Translations under genes and position numbers: made by a program | Part shown: one piece after another, positions 34,725 to 48,788 of the stretch | Layout: every line of letters begins with the position of its first letter | Position numbering within the stretch: the first letter of the stretch is position 1 | Assembly (NCBI RefSeq): GCF_947623445.1 | Contig: NC_135240.1 | Span: 13,454,001-13,518,000, forward strand | From: Clavelina lepadiformis | Taxonomy: Eukaryota > Chordata > Ascidiacea > Aplousobranchia > Clavelinidae | Reading direction: 5' to 3' | Length of the DNA: 64,000 nucleotides | The notes under the pieces: generated by a model | The model's database searches: none | The model's input: the letters and a program-made list of their open reading frames with translations, nothing else | What the model was told of the DNA's origin: nothing

Positions 34725-37700
34725 GAAGCTCTTGGTTTTGTGAATTAATTCGTACTTAAGTGTTGTCTCAAAGTTTGTCTGTATCACGTCCATTGCACAT
34801 CGGTGTTCTGATTTATAAGGCGGTATATACGCATATGCTTAAACCATATGGAGCATTTTTATAATTACAGTAAATATATTTCCGTTAATAAGTTTTCGTT
34901 TCTGCTTTCCAATTACTCCGTATCTTCTTAACTCTGCCGCTATGAAGCGCGTCGTTTACAACAGCAGGGTACTAGTGTTATGTGTGATGAATGGATACGT
35001 TTGATGACTTGACTATCATCAGCGCAATGCGTATGAGACGTTTAAATATTTTTTTCCATTCAGTTAAAATTCTATTATCATTTGTACATATCCGCGCATT
35101 TTTTGTAAACCTATATGTTTCCGTTACTTGAAAAAACATATTTTTGGAAAAAATTATAATACTGCCTACACCATTTATAAATTTTTCAAGAATATTTGAA
35201 TCTAAAGGAAAACGTGGTAATTTTTTATGCTGACTTTATGCGCCATTAACATCAACATCATGTTTAATCTCAAAAGTTTTGGGTCTTTATTTTCCATTTT
35301 AAAGAGTTTTTTTTATAACTCGTGCTTGTAAGATGTGATCATTTAGATTATCGTGTAATGTGCAGGCATTTCTTTGACACTTACACCACGTATTTATGTC
35401 GACTGAGTTTTGTTTTGTATGTTTACGGTTTCGTGCCTGTATAGTCGTGCAATATTGAATTGTCTTTAACTTGAGCGGAAAAAGATTTTTTTCCCATAAC
35501 AGGTATGTATAGGCACACGTTAAGTGCATTGAGAAATGGCATAATATTCCCTTCTATCGTTATAGCCTAATTGTCTGTGCGCCGAGTTTTCTGTTTCATT
35601 GTTTTGCTATCTTTTTTTTGCGCGCGAGAATGGTGAAAGCACTTAGCTTGAATAAATAGTGATTCAATTCCAATTTTTATTTTGTTGTTTTTGAGATATG
35701 CAGATTCGCCATGTAGGCATCACCGTTGTAGGACAAGTAGAAAAGATTTTTAAATGACTTTCACTTAGCATCAATATAAGATGCTTTAATTTAGAAGTTA
35801 TAAGATGGCCTTAAAACTTTGCCTAAGTTAGATGCTGTAGTTTCATTGCCCGTCATACAAACTATTTTCAAAGTAAATTTTGGTAACAATATTACGCTCG
35901 TTTCAATAAAGTTGGTGATAACTGGTAATTTTAGAAGTTCGCAAGTATTAAATAACATTCAAAGAGAAATAATTGGCTAGCAGCAATAAAATGCTCAGCT
36001 TTCGATAACCTGGGTAAAATAACAGATATTTATCATTTTGAAAAACACCTCAAACTAAGCATGTCAAACTTGCGATCCTCCCTACAGCTCAAGTGCGATC
36101 GGCGACATGTTTGTTTTTATGATCTTATATAAATCTTTATTCATCACCATTGTTTTTGACACTGACCACAACTAACTTTTCTAGTATTTTCTTGGTTATT
36201 CCATTACATTAATATAAACACTTGCAACATATTGCTTTTATTAAGGCATATGCAGTTGCTTATACAATAAAAATTACACCCTAAGTGTTTGGAGAATACT
36301 TTAAATTACGGTTATCATTACCCAATTGTCTAAAAAAACTTAGCTTGTGATCACGATTATTTAGTAAAATAACAGCGGTAGTTTTTCCATCGTCAAAGAG
36401 GTTTTGCTTTCACGCGCTTTTGTTTACCTGTCAGCGACGTTACTCAAAAGCTTGTTTACAACTAACCGGTTGGTCAAAAAGTTCAAATCGCTCGGTTTGG
36501 TACAGGGAAGAATTAATTAAATTTCGGGGTTATAACAACCACTAGTGGCCTCGCTGTGGGCAAAGTATTAGTTGTTATGTGAGAGAAGAAAAGCAGAAAA
36601 CCCTAGGGTCTACACGAAAACAGAAATTATCAAGAAAAAGCACATGCAAAAATACATGGTTAAGTTTCATGGACTTTTGGTGATTACTCAAGGCCTGTCC
36701 TGTTAGTTGCAACAAAGACATTTTAACACGGGGAACCATTCAATTTTCTGCTTGTTTCTTTAGCTTTGTGTTGCGGCGATAGGCTATCTACTGCGACAAT
36801 TGATAAAAAGAACAGTTATCAGCTCTATTCTCAACCATGATACTGTATTTAAATTCGCCTAAAGCGAATCAGATCTCCACCTGCGAGAATCTTTCGATCG
36901 AAAACTAACAAGAAATAGTTTTGACCACAAAATCGTTTTACCGGAAAAGTTTTATGACTTTTAAGCATTGTCTACAATCAGTTTTATGTTATTGTAAAAA
37001 CCACCAACATTGAAGCTTGTCTGCTGTCTTTTCAAGAAACTCGATAAACTTGTTTGTCTTGAGAACTTGAGAAGTATTGTTGTACCCATAACAATGTTAC
37101 TCCACCTTATATCCTACATTATATCTTTGCTGTTGTATTAATGTTTAGAAATCAACTAACCATCTACATAACTTGTTGGACTTTACAAAGCTGTGAAAAT
37201 CAGTGACAGCATCCAAGCATAAGTTACTTTTTGCAGAAATTTATTGCACATTCTGTGCAAAATAGGTTTTTTTGCCGATTAAAATATATAGACTACTTTA
37301 GTCAACGGCTGCCAGATGCTAGCATCGTTTTCAAGGTTGAAATTACAAAATAACGGCGATCAAACATTATGATAACAAAAAATCTTAAGGAAAATACTAG
37401 CAGATTGAAAGAATTTATTTCCTTACAAGTACTGTGGTAGCCTATATTATGTATGAAGAACTGTATCAAGTATTCACTACGACTTTATGAATCGTTGCTG
37501 TGAAAAGCGAAGTTTTTCACTGGATGGTGTTATACTCTAGATAGCTCCATAACTTGTCCAATGGAACTAATACTTCAATGCATTTACTGCGAAATGTATC
37601 CATCTGTCATTAATATTTTTTACGACAGAGAAATCTTTCGGTTAAAAGTTCCCAAAAAATAGACAACACGTTTATGTTAGTTATTCTTTATTTTGTTATT

Positions 37701-38137
37701 TTCTGTTTCGTTTATCACATACAGTTATGTTACTAGCTTGAAACATTTAATCGGTTTGAAAGATCATTAAGTATACCGTGATAAGAACACAAGGATAGTC
37801 TTTAGTGCAAAACACTTTTCCAAGAATGCATGTATCCAATTAAAAAGCAGGTGCAGATATACGTTGTAAATCAACTGATGTCAAAGTGAACAAAACGATT
37901 TCTGCAGGAAATTGCAGTCTTTTAATTAATACGATCTTCTGTTTTCTGATCAAACATCTGTTGTTCTGATCCCAAATGGCATTTCTGTGTTGGAATTACA
38001 ACGACTAAGAAACAATTGAAGCTAATGACGCAGATTGCTGGTTAACGCTCTCACAGAGACTAGTTTTGAGCGACATTAAATGTTAGGTTCAGCAAGGTCC
38101 TCACCAAGTCGATCGGATAAATCTTTTGGGTTGTCGG
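34725..38137. other. Intergenic between TBC1D15 and LARP6 3' ends
   Basis: The two genes converge here. I see no exon or element in 3.4 kb. An AATAAA at 35651-35656 is about 930 bases past the TBC1D15 stop, and a minus-strand AATAAA (TTTATT, 37687-37692) is about 450 bases past the LARP6 stop; either may be used. The minus-strand frame at 35299-35529 has no support. Confidence 0.5.
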
Positions 38138-41100
38138 TTATTCGTCGTGAAAAATTCCGCTATCGGCGCTGTTGGAATCTATTGATTCACCGGAATTGTG
38201 TCGGACTACCTTTTTTGTTATCCTGAAGATATCGTTTTCACTTTTCTTTGACAGATGTTGTGATGCTGGGATCGTATCTTGACAATTTGCCGCTTTCTCT
38301 TGAATCTTGCGGATGCGTCGTTGAAACTTTGACCCCAGAATAGCAGCAGAGTTTGTGTCTTGCGCTGCTGTCCCTTTATAGGCAGCGTATGTACTTGTCT
38401 CTCTTTCAAATTCCACGACTGCGCACATTACCTGCAGATATTTTTTGGTAAGTCGCTTTAGGTTTGTTCCGCAGTAAGATTGACATATTTTAGTGCAGTC
38501 GTTGTAGACATACATGCAAAACTGTGTGACTTATAGCCTTAGTAGGCTTCAGATTTTTGCGTCAAGTTACCGCAGGGTTTTCATCTGTTCTGTATTGATC
38601 TTAGTATGCGTATAGTGTAGTGCAAGACATATTTGATAGTGGGCTAACTTTAGGGCTTTACCAAATAATGTTTGTTTGCTCAATGTAGTTATAATAATGC
38701 TTTAGAAGAGCGTAATAAACAGGTTTTGTTAATTTGGAAAACAACTTTTCAAGAAAAAGAAAATTAGAGGTATTAAAAAGCTAGTTCAATTAAAATTATT
38801 TAGTTTCTGGAAATATTTCATTACAGGGGATTATTTGCTGAATCATGATAAGTTTTTATATTTAATCATGTAATTCATTTCATCACAGCACGCTTAAGAT
38901 GTTATGTTAGCTTTATTTTTTGTTGCCATATATCGTTGCTTGTATTATGGTCAATATATAAAATTTTCAACAGAGTTTGGTTCCTAACGTTTACTAAATC
39001 TGGTTGGGTTTCGAGTTTTATTTATTTCATTGAACTTCACTTATTTACAAATTTTATTCTGCTTTAAAACTAGCATTGCAAAATATAATTGTTTAGCAAT
39101 AGAACTTTCGCAGATTGAGAAGTTACATTGTCTATTTCTATTACAACAAAAAGGGTTAATTAATAAATATGTTTTCACCGCGCAAGTAGAACAAAGTCGC
39201 TCAAAACTATACTTGTAAAAAGTATACTATTTCTAACATAGACCATACTACAAGACTGCATGGAGAAAATATTTTATTCCCTTCGGGGCATGTTGGATTA
39301 CTGCACTTTTGTTAGATCGATTCTTTGTTTTATTTAAGTAATTGATTACGATCTTTACATTTTACTAAACATTACTCCTACCTTTGCATATCGCATTATT
39401 TTATCCTAAGTGATTTTGAGAGCAATTTCTGATATGTTTAAAGTTAAAAAGCGCAATACGAATTGTATAGAACTTTTTTATCGTAGTTGTAAAAATTGGA
39501 GGGGAGAAAACAAGACCAACGACGTGCGACGTTTACATTTAATCAGTATTACTGTTAACCCAGTCTTCCAAAACGCTAAAGTTTTTATGAAAAAGCACAA
39601 GAATAAAATTTGAAATCGGGAGCAGGCACAAGTAGTAACGTCGGCGCTCAGTTTTGACTCTGTAAATTGCGGTCGATTCCTGTCCGGCTATTTCGCTCGT
39701 TTTGCAAGTGTAACGTCAAGTTCAAGTTTTAAACTGGTTGTAAACTGTTACGGTCCCGCAAAGTGGATATGGTTGGAAACATTTACATGCTTTTAGCAGC
39801 GATTTGATTATTAGGTAACCCAAAAAAATTTCTTTGCTAAGATAAAATGCTGCAGTCATTTTACTCCTCTCATACCAATACAAGACGCAAGAATAATTAT
39901 TAGAATGTCCATCGAGCGCATTGTTGTACGTACGAAATGTGACTAAGTATGTTTTAAACGCATTAACTTGCAAGCTGTATAACTTATAAATAGAACAAGA
40001 CGTACATCCTAAAGATGTCGTATGGCACCAGGTACGCGACATTTTGCTTAAAGGCATCTCTGCTAGTAACCTTGCTTCACTAAGCATTTGTAGGGTGTGT
40101 CTGGTACAGCCTTTAACCAAAGTCATAGTTCGACCCGAGTACATCCATTAATGACAACCACGTTCAATCTTGTGCTTATTAAGTTCAATAAATGAACGGA
40201 AACAGGTAGAAACATTTGAAAACTAAGCGTGTTTTTAATCTGCGTCATGTGCGGTCAATGGAATTGTAAGATTAACGTTTATTAAAATATATGAATGCGT
40301 TGGCCAGTGAAATAGTCATTAAAAACTGCAAAGTTGTTTTTGGTATGAGAATAACTATGATTAGTATAACTTTTCTAAGTTGTTTACTGTTTGGCATAAG
40401 TTAAACATTTGGTGCAAAATCCAAACATTCCTATACAAATTAAAACCATTTCTTACCTTTCCTAACTCAGGAAATACTGTGGCATAATTATGCAGGTATT
40501 GTGGTAATGGCCGGTTTGGCCGCACGATTCTCACTTGTTCGATGGCTCCGTACTCTTTGAATCGCTTTGTTATTTTCTCAATATCATCATCAGTTGGCAC
40601 ATTTATCAGCAAAAGGTACATGTTTGCCTTGTATGATCCCACTTTCTCCGGGAGGTCAGTATTTCGTTTTACTTTAGTCCCTGCTTCGTTTATTTCCAGA
40701 ATGTCAGAATGTTGTAAAGCCATCACAAGAGTTTTGTGATCCCTTGTCAATCTCTTAATGCTTTTTGTATTCGCCAACAACTTTATGCTGATGTAGCCAT
40801 GTCGATTCCTCCTCATCTGCCGCAAAAGGTAAGCGTCTTTTAAGAGCTGCTCATCCGAGAGCGCTTTTTCTGCCGCTTCCGTTACCAACTGAAGAATTTT
40901 TTCGTACTGGTGGTTCTTGAGGTTATCGTCGTTGTCGAAATGCACTTCTTCATCTGTTGATTCGGTTGATACCAATCCAGAATCTCGATTTATTGAAGCT
41001 GAATCGTTTGAAACAAGAAAAGGAGAAGAGCATCTGGAAGATGAGGTTGACTTGTATGATACGGTAGTGGAAACGGATCCCATTTCACTGATGCAGGCGT

Positions 41101-41779
41101 TAGGAGGAGGTATAAGGTAAGACGAACAAGAACTATTCTGTGGAAAGTTGATGTTGGCAGGAAAACAACTAAAGGCATTTTGCGTGGAGGCATGAACCTC
41201 GCCTGAACGAGATTGTGGGTCAATAGGCCGCTCATAGTGATAGTACGTTGTGCCATCGACAACCTTTGACGTGACTCGACCGTAAGGCGTGATTTGTTCT
41301 CCGTCAACAACGTCAGATCGACTAACGCTGCACGCCACATGTGGCAATAGATGATGATGACTGGGTGAATGAAAATCGTAAACAGGGACTCGATAATGAT
41401 TTACATGATGATCCCTGCACTCGCAGTCCTTGCAGTGGGCGCCGTTTGTTTGATAAGCGAAGGATGCGCCGGAGCAAGTTAGAGCGGGAGGAAAGTCATT
41501 TGGTGGCGTAATTATGAAATGTGGTTTGATTGCTTGCTCAAAAGCCGGATGAAGAATGGGAAAATTGATTAGCTTCAAACCTTTTACTGGAGAAAGAGAA
41601 GGGTATTTTACCGATCTTTTGTTGCTTTTTCCAGTTGAATAACGTACTTTTCGACCTCTTTGTCTGCTTTTTGTTTCCTTCTTCAATGTTTCATTTTTCT
41701 TGGATTCCAGGAGTTTTTTATCTTCTGCCTCAAGCATGTTTACCAAACCTTTCGTGATAAACTTATCTTGGTGTACCAC
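38138..41779 (-). CDS. LARP6: La-related protein 6-like RNA-binding protein
   Basis: LARP6 proteins bind structured RNAs (in vertebrates the collagen mRNA stem-loop) through a La motif plus RRM. Two exons: 41779-40457 and 38431-38138, joined at a GT-AG intron in phase 0, giving 538 residues. The first ~290 residues are low-complexity and basic, with two Cys/His clusters (SGASFAYQTNGAHCKDCECR). The La motif is about 292-372: DAYLLRQMRRNRHGYISIKL, IKRLTRDHKTLVMALQHSDI. The RRM is about 385-470: MYLLLINVPTDDDIEKITKR, then VMCAVVEFERE across the intron. The usual FYFSDEN core of the La motif reads EKALSDEQ, so its aromatic pair is gone, and DWR reads DHK. No clear C-terminal SUZ-C/LSA motif was seen. 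The La motif-RRM linker and the RRM position fit LARP6 better than La or LARP7. Confidence 0.85.
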
Positions 41780-44700
41780 AATAAAGGGTTATTCATAAAC
41801 TATTAAAAATTACCTAACCGAGCAGAAATTTCACCTACAAACAATGATCATCGATACAAACAATGGTTATCGATATTTAAAAAAAATTGCGAAATTAGTT
41901 TACTTTGCAAAACGTTCATTCACGTAGCCTACTGCGCGCCGTAGCAGCGCGTAAAAGATGCTTTTCTCCAAAAGTGTTTTATGTTTTTGATTGCATCATC
42001 AGTATAAGCGTAACCACACCCTGAACCGCATCGGCAGGGTTGGTTCATGTACGTTCAGTTTCAAAATCGCAGGAAACGGAAATTGCTGCGGCATTTCTTG
42101 TTATCTTATGTGAATTTTGCGAGACTATACGGGAAAACTGGAACCGGAGTGCTTGCAAACAATGCAATAAATTGAGCGTTTGCTAAAATTTAGCATACAT
42201 GTGATTACACACCAAAGCTCTTACGGTATATTTAAGTAAAATTAAGTTATAACGTTTTTCATAAGTACTTCCTATGCTCCAAAAAAGTCTATATGCGAAC
42301 ATGTTAAACCATCATTACTCTAAACAAAACGAGACAATATTTGTACATCTCTGCAACTAGTACATAAATAACTCCTCATATTTGATTAGATAAGTTGGTT
42401 AAAACTTTAAGCTTGAACATACTGGAGTTCCGCCTATGCGACTTTTAAGTGGTACGTCTTCAATATAAAACAAGATCGTTTTTCTGAACTCAATAAACGT
42501 CCATAAGCTGGTTAACGATTTAAAACTGTGCTAGTTGTTTACTAATTGACTTGTCACCTGTTTGAGGTGAACGACATTCATTCGACCCGAATCACTGGGG
42601 TAGCGTACTGTTAAGTCCTAGGTTTTGCAAAAACATCTTTTTTCTTTTGCTGTAACTGTGTGATGTCGCTTTCTTGGCGCCCGCCTCTGCCTAGGGCAAT
42701 GCAAAGCAAGTCGCCAGAAACATCAACTTCTTTATATTTCCGGTTGTATTGAATTACTACCCATCTAAGCAGAACGTTATTTCACATACATTGGTCATTA
42801 TAGCAAGCTTTTCCAAATTATTTATATTGTTATTGATGTCAGCTATAAATATTTATTCTATCAGCAACATGTGAGATGTCTTTTCTGCCTAGACTTTTAC
42901 AGATTTTATTTGATGACTTTCCTCGCTTTCTTTCGTAATGTTTGTTTTATCAAAAGATTTACTGCCAAAGTGTTACCAATGTGACTCCTATGGTTTGCAG
43001 AAATTAGATAACTACCAGGTTATAGAAATGTCAAAATAATTTGTCTCACGTAGAAGTTGTTTTGTTTATCTTTTGATACCACAAGTTGTTTTGCTGCAAC
43101 GTTCTCATTCAAAACAGGTTTAGTAGTCCTATGCTTTCTCACTAGCTCAAAGTTTATGATTGCATGTTTGTTAGCGCATACGTCTAGCTTTCGAAAGATA
43201 AGATTAAACGGTCTTCAGTTAATATATATAGTTACTAATAGTGGGTTGTGAGGTGACGAGACCGAAAAAATGTAGCCCGTGAGAATGTCATACTGTACCT
43301 TGCCGTTCTAGCTTCAGCGAGAAGTTTCCGTTCTCACACAAGTGGGGCAATAAATGAAAGAACGCGTCGAATAACCTGACCTCGGGTGCTATATGAACAA
43401 CGACGCTTCTATGCCAGGCACTGGACAGATTTCATTACCCTCCGCTATATGAGAACAAAATTCCTGAATACCGATTATTCATGATGAACTTTCTAAATAA
43501 GCATGATAATGTAACGCAGTATTGCGCCGCAGAATTATAGGGTCTTTTTACTATAAAAATAACAAGGGTCTTTAGAGTCAAAAAATAATTTGACGTTGTT
43601 GTCCTTCGATAATCTTTTTAATATGTACAGAGATTCTATTATATACTAGTGTATATTTCGTGTACTGAAGGATTCTGTAGTTAATATTGCAAAAAATATA
43701 CTATCTTCTCACTCCACGACACCTACTGTTTATAATTACCACTGATTGATTTTCTTCACTTCATACATTGACTTCATACATCCTTTTAGTTGAACGTATG
43801 TTTTAGAAGATAGAAATATAGCTCATCTGGCCTCATCTAGATTGTTCTTCGTACATATCTGAACGTTATTCTCTATAAAACGCTTAAATTCACTTGAGGA
43901 ATAACTTATAAAGGATGTTTATTGTTTATGTTCGTAACTAAACAGATAAATTCCAACATTTGGCAAAATCTTATACGTCATTACCATATCGAAGATGCTG
44001 CGTTTAGTTTGACGGGGAGGATTTAAATTCACCATAAACATGCTTATCGATGAAGACAAAAAAAGAAATCAGCAAATGGAAATGCGGTAGTCATGATACA
44101 TTTGATATCTGGCGCCTTTTTATTTATTTAGAATGCCTCACACGCAAATATGGGTAAACATTAAATAAGATTCAATGCTTCCCCAACAATATTTTACTAG
44201 CGCTTCGCAATTTATGAAAATTTTTGCATAAAATATTGTATTGTATCTTATAACCATTACATGCAGGATTTTTGGGAAGGAGTTTGTTTCAATGACGCAA
44301 TTTTTTAAAAGTTGTTTACACAAAATTGATTTAGAATTATACCATTAAATTTTCGTTTCATTTGATTTTTCGGTTTTTCAAAACCAAATTGCGCTTTATC
44401 GAATCTATGTATAACTTCATCGAACGGCAGTTGATGTTGTAAATGGCGTACGCTGAGAAATGTAAATTGGTCATTTTCTGGGATTTGTATCACTGAACAA
44501 TATAGGTTATCATTGGACTCTACCAGATTTCTAACCTGTTAAACCACTTTTTTGTACTGTAACTCGATTCTAGTAAATAATACAGTTCTACGGAACTGCT
44601 GCACTACGGGCTTATGCAATAAAGCAAGCGTTTTTTGTCGGTCACCAACTGTCAAACCATATAACATAGGTAAATCAAGGACAACATAGATTATTATTTA

Positions 44701-47700
44701 TGAGTTGGTATATTGGTTTTCTACCCTACTTATAAATAACAGCCAAAACTTGTTGAAACTAAAAACTTAAATGACGTGTAAGCAGTCAACAATTTATTGC
44801 ACACAGGCACGTTTTGCGTTTTCACGCTCTACACAAAACTCACACTTACAGATATTTACTGTATGATTAGTGTCGAGCCGGACAAGTTTACATTTAAACC
44901 AGTGCATAGTAATCACTAATCAGTCATGTAATGAACTGTCCTGGTAAACAAAGACTATTTTCGGACAGAAACTTAAACAATTGACGTAAAGAATGGAAAT
45001 GCCAAACACAGCTCGACAAATTATAAATAACCGTAAATAACGTCATCTGTTATGTTTAAAATATTACCATATACTTGTTTGTCAATTACAGTAGCACCTT
45101 ATATTCTATAACACAAGAAAGTTCATTTAGTTCAAAATTTCACGAAAGATAAACAATGTTACAAATTACGGTATTTGAATATTTCTTTACTTATAGAAAT
45201 ATCACTAATTTATTAGTCCACAAAATTTTATACCTTTATGTATTACTTTTAAATTGTCAAGTTAACGTCGATATACAAGGTCGAACAAGTTTACGTTTGG
45301 GACTAGTTATAAGAATAAGCTTTTAAGTTAGTGGACCATCATCGCTCATTTGCAAGAAATCTTTTTCGTTGTTGTTTTGTTGTCTCCGTTCGCAAGGCGA
45401 TAAAGATCGCAATTATTTTGGAAAATTTCTATTAGGCCTGCATAATGTGCGGTATTTCTTAAAGACGAAATGGTTGGACATATTAACTTGTGTGTTTGTA
45501 TAGCCTTGCTTCAAAATAGCCCTTGTACATCAATCTACAATAAAATATACAAAAACTTTGAGTTTTTTAAAGCAGTGCTATCTTGCATTCTGAAAACTTG
45601 AAATAAATGCATTTCATTTTCGGATAGCTTTACATTTTGCAGGAGGTTTCAGGCTTCGAGTATGATAAACGGTTACAAACGTACAACTCTTGTATTTTCA
45701 TTGGCACTTTGTTGAAAATCCTCTTGGTTTCATATTACTTACAGTTTATCATTTTGTCATTTAAATAGATCTCTGAACGGACCATCATCAGGTTCTTCGC
45801 CTCTTCGGTTATGTGGTTATAGTTTTTATCGATGGTTGATTTTCTAAACAAAAGAGATTACCGTATTTCTTGCTTAGCTGCATAATTACTGGGTTATAAG
45901 ATGTTCAAATCACGTCATAACACTGATGGTATTTGATAAGCACATAACAATGCCCTGAATGTACGTAGAGGAGTCATCGCTTAGTGATATCGAGTGATAC
46001 CGTATTGAAAGTTCAGCTGCGAATGACCGCTTGGGTTTCGTAATGTTTTTTCTTTTGAGTTTATTCAATTTTATCGATAAAATCCTTTTTTTATTGAGTC
46101 TTGATACGGGATAGGACGAGAAAATTTGCCCGAAAGCGTTAGTACAGTTTTATTTTTTATTTGAACGTTTACTTTCAGCTTTTTTCTTAATGCAAACGTG
46201 CTATCAGGTACAATTACACGATGTCCGTTGACCCGTTTTCAATTTATGGTATATGCTATGGTATATGTATATGATAAATAGTAATCTTTATCCTCGAACT
46301 GAGAAAATTTTATACCACTACGCTACCGAACCAACGATGCTAAAAGTAAAAATAAAAAAGGGATTCACAAAAATCGTTAAAATCACCGCTTATAAGATAA
46401 TGGGTTCCTACTTCACATGTAAACAATTCAAAATGTTTGAAGTATTTTGCACATATTTGCCATCCAGGATTGAAAACATTAAATACGAAGCAGCTTAATT
46501 CACAACGTTGATAATACAGTACATGACGATCGATCAGTCAGTGGAAAGGTAAACAGTTTCTATAATTTTAAACATCATAGGCTATTAGGCTACAAACCGA
46601 AGTTTTGTTTAATTTGCCAGATTCGCCCGCTGTTGGCGTTGATCCGACTTAAACTTGGCGCGCGTTAATAAACTTGTCAACTTCATTCCTTCCCGATGAG
46701 AAGTGGGTAATAGTCTAGCTGCTAGACTCTAGCAGAACCGTAGCGTAAATCATTTCATTAAATCAAAGCTGCTAAACCGGCTCTTGACCCAGTTTTAACA
46801 TGGATCCACACATTTTTCGAGGCTTGGCTTTGGCGACCGCTAACAAATTTTAAAAGACCGTGGCTTTTGAAGACTAAATAGTAATTTTTTGCTGTAGTTA
46901 CAGAAGTATAAATTGTGAGAGACCGTTTTGGCCTCCAAAACATCTTAAAAATTATTGCACCCACATCACTCTTTTAACAACTAAGTTCATGTTCCACCAG
47001 ATGACGCCATATAGAGCGACTATATAGTTTTTAATGTTTTTTCGGAGAACAGTTTATTCCTTATCAGTAAAAAATTAAGTTCTCCACAAATCTTGTTGAC
47101 CGCCATGAGGTCAGCAGCCTGTTATACAGGACATCAACTTTTCAAGCCCCAAAATACATAGACCTGCATTTGTAGTTATATCTGGACGTCTTACAACCAT
47201 AACTTCAAAATAGTTCTAAGCATGTTGTTAGTTGCCAACGGTGTAGTTCGCTTCTTTTAATTTGCATATAAAATGTTGACATAGTTAATAGCACTTTACT
47301 GGCAATACGGAAAGTAGGCTGACGTTATAGTTGTGATAAAATCACACATCAGAGGAAAAGCTACTTCTTGCGAGAAAAGTCATTGTTGGCAGTCGACACT
47401 TACGTCCTTATGATTTTTCGTGAATTAAGTTTGTTGTTGAATTTAATAAAACGGGTTATAATGTAATGGTTGCTGGACGAACAAAATCTTTCAAAAACAT
47501 TTTAAATGCAGTCAACTAGATGAAATCAATAACTTGGTAATCTAAAATAATGTTCAAAAGTATTAGGTGTAACATCAAATGCCCTCTACAAGCGTTTTGA
47601 TAAATTGAAACTTCATTTGCGGCTGTTGATAGACAGCGCAAGGATTATAATTACAAAGCACAATTCAATGTTTGATGAGCGCTTCTGCTTTGGTTTGGTT

Positions 47701-48788
47701 TGCCCTTTCCGCCGCTTTTTCTTCTCTAGAACTAGAACATCACATTCCAGGTGCCTATAATTCCTGGTATCTGCTGAACAGGATAGATTTCAGGCTATAC
47801 TGATCTATATTACCATGGTTAACTACTACCTTAATGATTTCAGTTTTACTTTAGTATGACATCCAATAGGATAGTACAATATTTATACCAATTTGTAAAT
47901 GCATGAACTGTGAGATCAAGGTAACTGCTGTTTCTTGGTTGACTGTTTATTGGTGTCAAAAATGAAAAGTAAGCAATGATCCTGTTGCATTCTGATAAGC
48001 TCTTCGTTCGCCTTTTTACTTTTAACTGGTTATATACATAATTAATGTTTAAAAACACCTACTTGTACTGCAAAAATCATATTGTTTTTTCCTTTTTTTC
48101 ATTATAGTGATTTGTTGCACTTCACAATGACAAGTTTCCCATCTTTAACGAGGTAAACCACATTGACGCAGGGTGTCGGGCTGGAGCAAGTTGGCTTCCC
48201 TTTTTTACTTTCTTCGCACACATAAATGGAGCAACCAGCTTCAGCCGACAGCAATTACCGATATCCAGGGAAGAAGACAATTAGGTATGTACGTCATGAC
48301 AAAAATTAAGATGGTCTCTGCATAGTATTATCCATAAATATCTCAGCTAATTTTAACTTGTAGTTTCTGAAGTGTTTTTACTTTCAGTTTAGCTTTTATA
48401 TGATTTAAAACTGTCTGGTAAATGGCGAGTTGGTATTAAACTATATAAACATGTATAGGTAAATGACAAGTAGATCGAAAAAGGGATTTCATAAAGAGGA
48501 AAATAAAGATAAATATTTTAGTTAAGAGCAATTTGGATTTCTGGAAGAACTGGTGATACATGTAAAAATAATCGTATTCAAACTAAACAAAAGAAAAGTT
48601 GAAGACGAAGTAACGCACTTTTGTTCGAAATAAAATGTAAAAGTTTTACTTAATCTTTCAGGGATGGTTTGGAGAGAAGACAGTTAAGCATAATTTGGTA
48701 TTCTATTTCCAGAGCTGACAAGAGGACAAAATAAGTTGAATCAACGCATAATATCTTTTGCACAGCGTTAAAACTTGTACATGATACA
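41780..48788. other. Long intergenic region upstream of LARP6 and the receptor gene
   Basis: Seven kilobases between two divergent genes, with no exon I can support. GATCATCGATAC / GTTATCGATATT near 41843-41876 are paired ATCGAT sites in the LARP6 promoter region. Frames at 43057-43251, 44305-44493 and 46253-46498 show no family match. It probably contains regulatory DNA for both genes. Confidence 0.45.
48107..48284 (+). other. Possible 5' UTR exon of the nicotinic receptor gene
   Basis: A segment bounded by an acceptor-like TTTTTTCATTATAG (about 48106) and a donor GTATGTAC at 48285. It lacks a useful frame. A second non-coding segment starts after CTTTCAG near 48660 and would run into the exon with the receptor ATG. 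Inferred from splice signals only. Confidence 0.3.

Noticed and set aside
35299..35529. 76-codon minus-strand ORF between TBC1D15 and LARP6
   Set aside because: No splice support, no family; AT-rich chance frame.
40990..41340. 116-codon minus-strand ORF and plus-strand ORFs at 40542-41120
   Set aside because: Other frames of LARP6 exon 1.
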